DNA from: Synergistaceae bacterium
GTDB lineage: Bacteria > Synergistota > Synergistia > Synergistales > Aminobacteriaceae
Length of the DNA: 45,972 nt
Assembly (NCBI GenBank): GCA_031272035.1
Contig: JAISUO010000021.1
Span: 1-45,972, forward strand
Direction: 5' to 3'
This document shows positions 45,852 to 45,972 of the stretch, one piece after another (the first letter of the stretch is position 1; each line of letters starts with the position of its first letter). The notes beneath the pieces are model-generated. The model saw only the letters and a program-made list of their open reading frames with translations, had not been told where the DNA came from and searched no databases. Made by a program: the position numbers and the translations under genes.

Positions 45852-45972
45852 TTATTTTTTCTGAGTGTCGCGGTAAAATTCGTAAGCGGATTTGTCGGTG
45901 TAATTTTCGTGGACGACTTTTTCGATCGCCTGGACCATGGCGACAGGATCCTCCGCCTGGAAGATGTTGCGT
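45852..45972 (-). CDS. 3' end of a DeoC/LsrF-type class I aldolase (runs off right edge)
   Basis: Read on the minus strand, the last 39 codons give [20 protein letters not shown], then [19 protein letters not shown] and TAA at 45854-45852. The RNIFQ-x-DP-x-AMV motif is the phosphate-binding C-terminus of DhnA/LsrF-type aldolases, such as class I fructose-bisphosphate aldolase and related thiolase-like enzymes. Most of the gene lies outside the window, so the substrate cannot be judged. Confidence 0.78.
   Translation of the reverse strand, partial: RNIFQAEDPVAMVQAIEKVVHENYTDKSAYEFYRDTQKK

Overview
The window looks like chromosomal DNA of an anaerobic, motile, amino-acid- and organic-acid-using bacterium. 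Genes are GC-rich with strong AAGGAGG-type ribosome sites, while intergenic spaces are AT-rich. The mix (TRAP transporters, siroheme sulfite reductase feeding a thiocarboxylate route to homocysteine, threonine dehydratase, CoA-disulfide reductase, YuiF-type permease, flagellin) fits a Synergistota-like organism best. That is an inference from gene content, not from a marker gene. I see no prophage, insertion sequence or CRISPR array.

Layout. 1-1276: 5' part of a flagellin gene (minus) whose leader carries a CsrA-type hairpin. 1741-5821: ogt, a C_GCAxxG redox protein, CoA-disulfide reductase fused to rhodanese, and threonine dehydratase. 5882-11068: a TrlF-type PHP/SMC-like ATPase whose PHP metal site looks destroyed, then a DUF2207 membrane protein coupled to a membrane-anchored thioredoxin. 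11098-11753: tRNA-Asn(GUU) with promoter and terminator, abutting a MazE gene and a MazF gene cut off inside the tRNA terminator.

11786-15774 (minus) is the most interesting block. It encodes sulfite reductase, a TusA-like protein, a sulfur carrier ending Gly-Gly-Gly-Phe, an E1-like adenylyltransferase, a JAMM metalloprotease and MetY. This is the set known from Wolinella succinogenes for protein-thiocarboxylate-dependent homocysteine synthesis. Between the protease and metY lies a short translated leader rich in Met codons, followed by mutually exclusive antiterminator and terminator helices: an apparent methionine-sensing attenuator.

16159-22498 is a TRAP/hexonate island: DctPQM, a zinc alcohol dehydrogenase, an orphan DctP and mannonate dehydratase. 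22725-25604: nitroreductase, a CntK-like amino-acid racemase and a convergent YuiF-like permease, a plausible D/L-histidine (or similar) unit. 26104-29291: MBL hydrolase, RlmD and a HAD phosphatase (minus). 29418-34233: acetyltransferase, an unrecognised double ATPase, a glutamate-transporter homologue lacking the substrate Arg, and a second MBL protein. 34412-35078: a PIN-domain toxin-like gene with a small partner. 35287-39285: a VWA protein, sensor kinase and response regulator in one overlapping operon, followed by a cystathionine-gamma-synthase-family enzyme. 40642-45822: a 1726-residue propeller-type hybrid histidine kinase. The right edge holds the 3' end of a DeoC/LsrF-type aldolase.

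A pattern across the whole window: short (9-15 bp) tandem duplications sit at gene ends, often copying the stop codon, the start codon or the leader next to it.
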